Source: Anaerolineae bacterium (GTDB lineage Bacteria; Chloroflexota; Anaerolineae; JAAYZQ01). From it: a stretch of DNA of 19,253 nucleotides. A model generated the notes under the pieces. The model was given only the letters and a program-made list of their open reading frames with translations, did not search any database and was not told where the DNA came from. The stretch spans positions 1 to 19,253 of the forward strand of contig JAFGIA010000115.1 of assembly GCA_016929795.1 (NCBI GenBank), in the 5' to 3' direction. The first letter of the stretch is position 1. Each line of letters starts with the position of its first letter. This document shows, one piece after another, positions 19,251 through 19,253 of the stretch. Both the position numbers and the translations under genes were made by a program.

Positions 19251-19253
19251 ATG
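19251..19253 (+). CDS. Start codon of the next gene (truncated by window end)
   Basis: An ATG occupies the last three bases, with GGAAAGGA at 19233-19240 (10-nt spacing) and a promoter about 60 nt upstream. Only the start codon is visible, so the product is unknown. Confidence 0.5.

Overview
The window is GC-rich, with compact, mostly co-directional genes. Its style suggests an anaerobic or thermophilic member of the Chloroflexota (Anaerolineae/Caldilinea-like). The clues are lipoproteins with long Thr/Pro spacers, tandem universal stress proteins, a PadR-led Fe-S/NifX gene cluster, and Asp-box propeller lipoproteins. This placement is an inference from style, not from a marker gene.

Layout. 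(1) 1-320: the 3' end of a repeat-containing gene and its terminator. (2) 324-3394, minus strand: a single-domain universal stress protein, a tandem-domain universal stress protein behind a structured leader with an intrinsic terminator, a COG0731-type radical SAM protein and a CGGC-domain protein. (3) 3395-3617: a divergent control region with two near-consensus sigma70 promoters. (4) 3618-13093, plus strand: a tightly packed run of about 14 genes. In order they are a PadR regulator, an MIP18-Mrp ATPase, a 2[4Fe-4S] ferredoxin, two NifX-like proteins with coiled-coil tails, a Gly/Arg-rich zinc ribbon, a NifU-like scaffold, a cation-diffusion-facilitator transporter fused to a NifX-like domain, two MinD-like ATPases with inserted ferredoxins, a stand-alone MIP18 protein, a CooT-like nickel protein, a His-containing 71-residue protein, a second ferredoxin and a CoA-disulfide-reductase-like flavoprotein. 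(5) 13231-16853: two plus-strand lipoproteins, one with a Thr/Pro spacer and one joining a metallo-beta-lactamase fold to an Asp-box propeller. (6) 16840-18935, minus strand: an XRE-cupin regulator translationally coupled to a secreted glycoside hydrolase. (7) 18936-19253: an intergenic region with a large near-perfect palindrome, divergent promoters and the start codon of the next gene.

How the parts may work together. The 3618-13093 cluster combines metal entry or exit (CDF-NifX), nickel handling (CooT-like), Fe-S scaffolds and carriers (NifU, MIP18, Mrp), NifX-type cofactor carriers, ATPases that couple nucleotide hydrolysis to electron or cluster transfer, ferredoxins, and a thiol/NADH flavoprotein. 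No nitrogenase, hydrogenase or CO dehydrogenase is visible in the window. It therefore looks like a self-contained metallocluster or redox system whose client is unknown. This is the strongest candidate here for an undescribed system. The other two signals that genes do not explain are the attenuator-like leader of the tandem stress protein (about 1795-1934) and the palindrome at 18961-19056.
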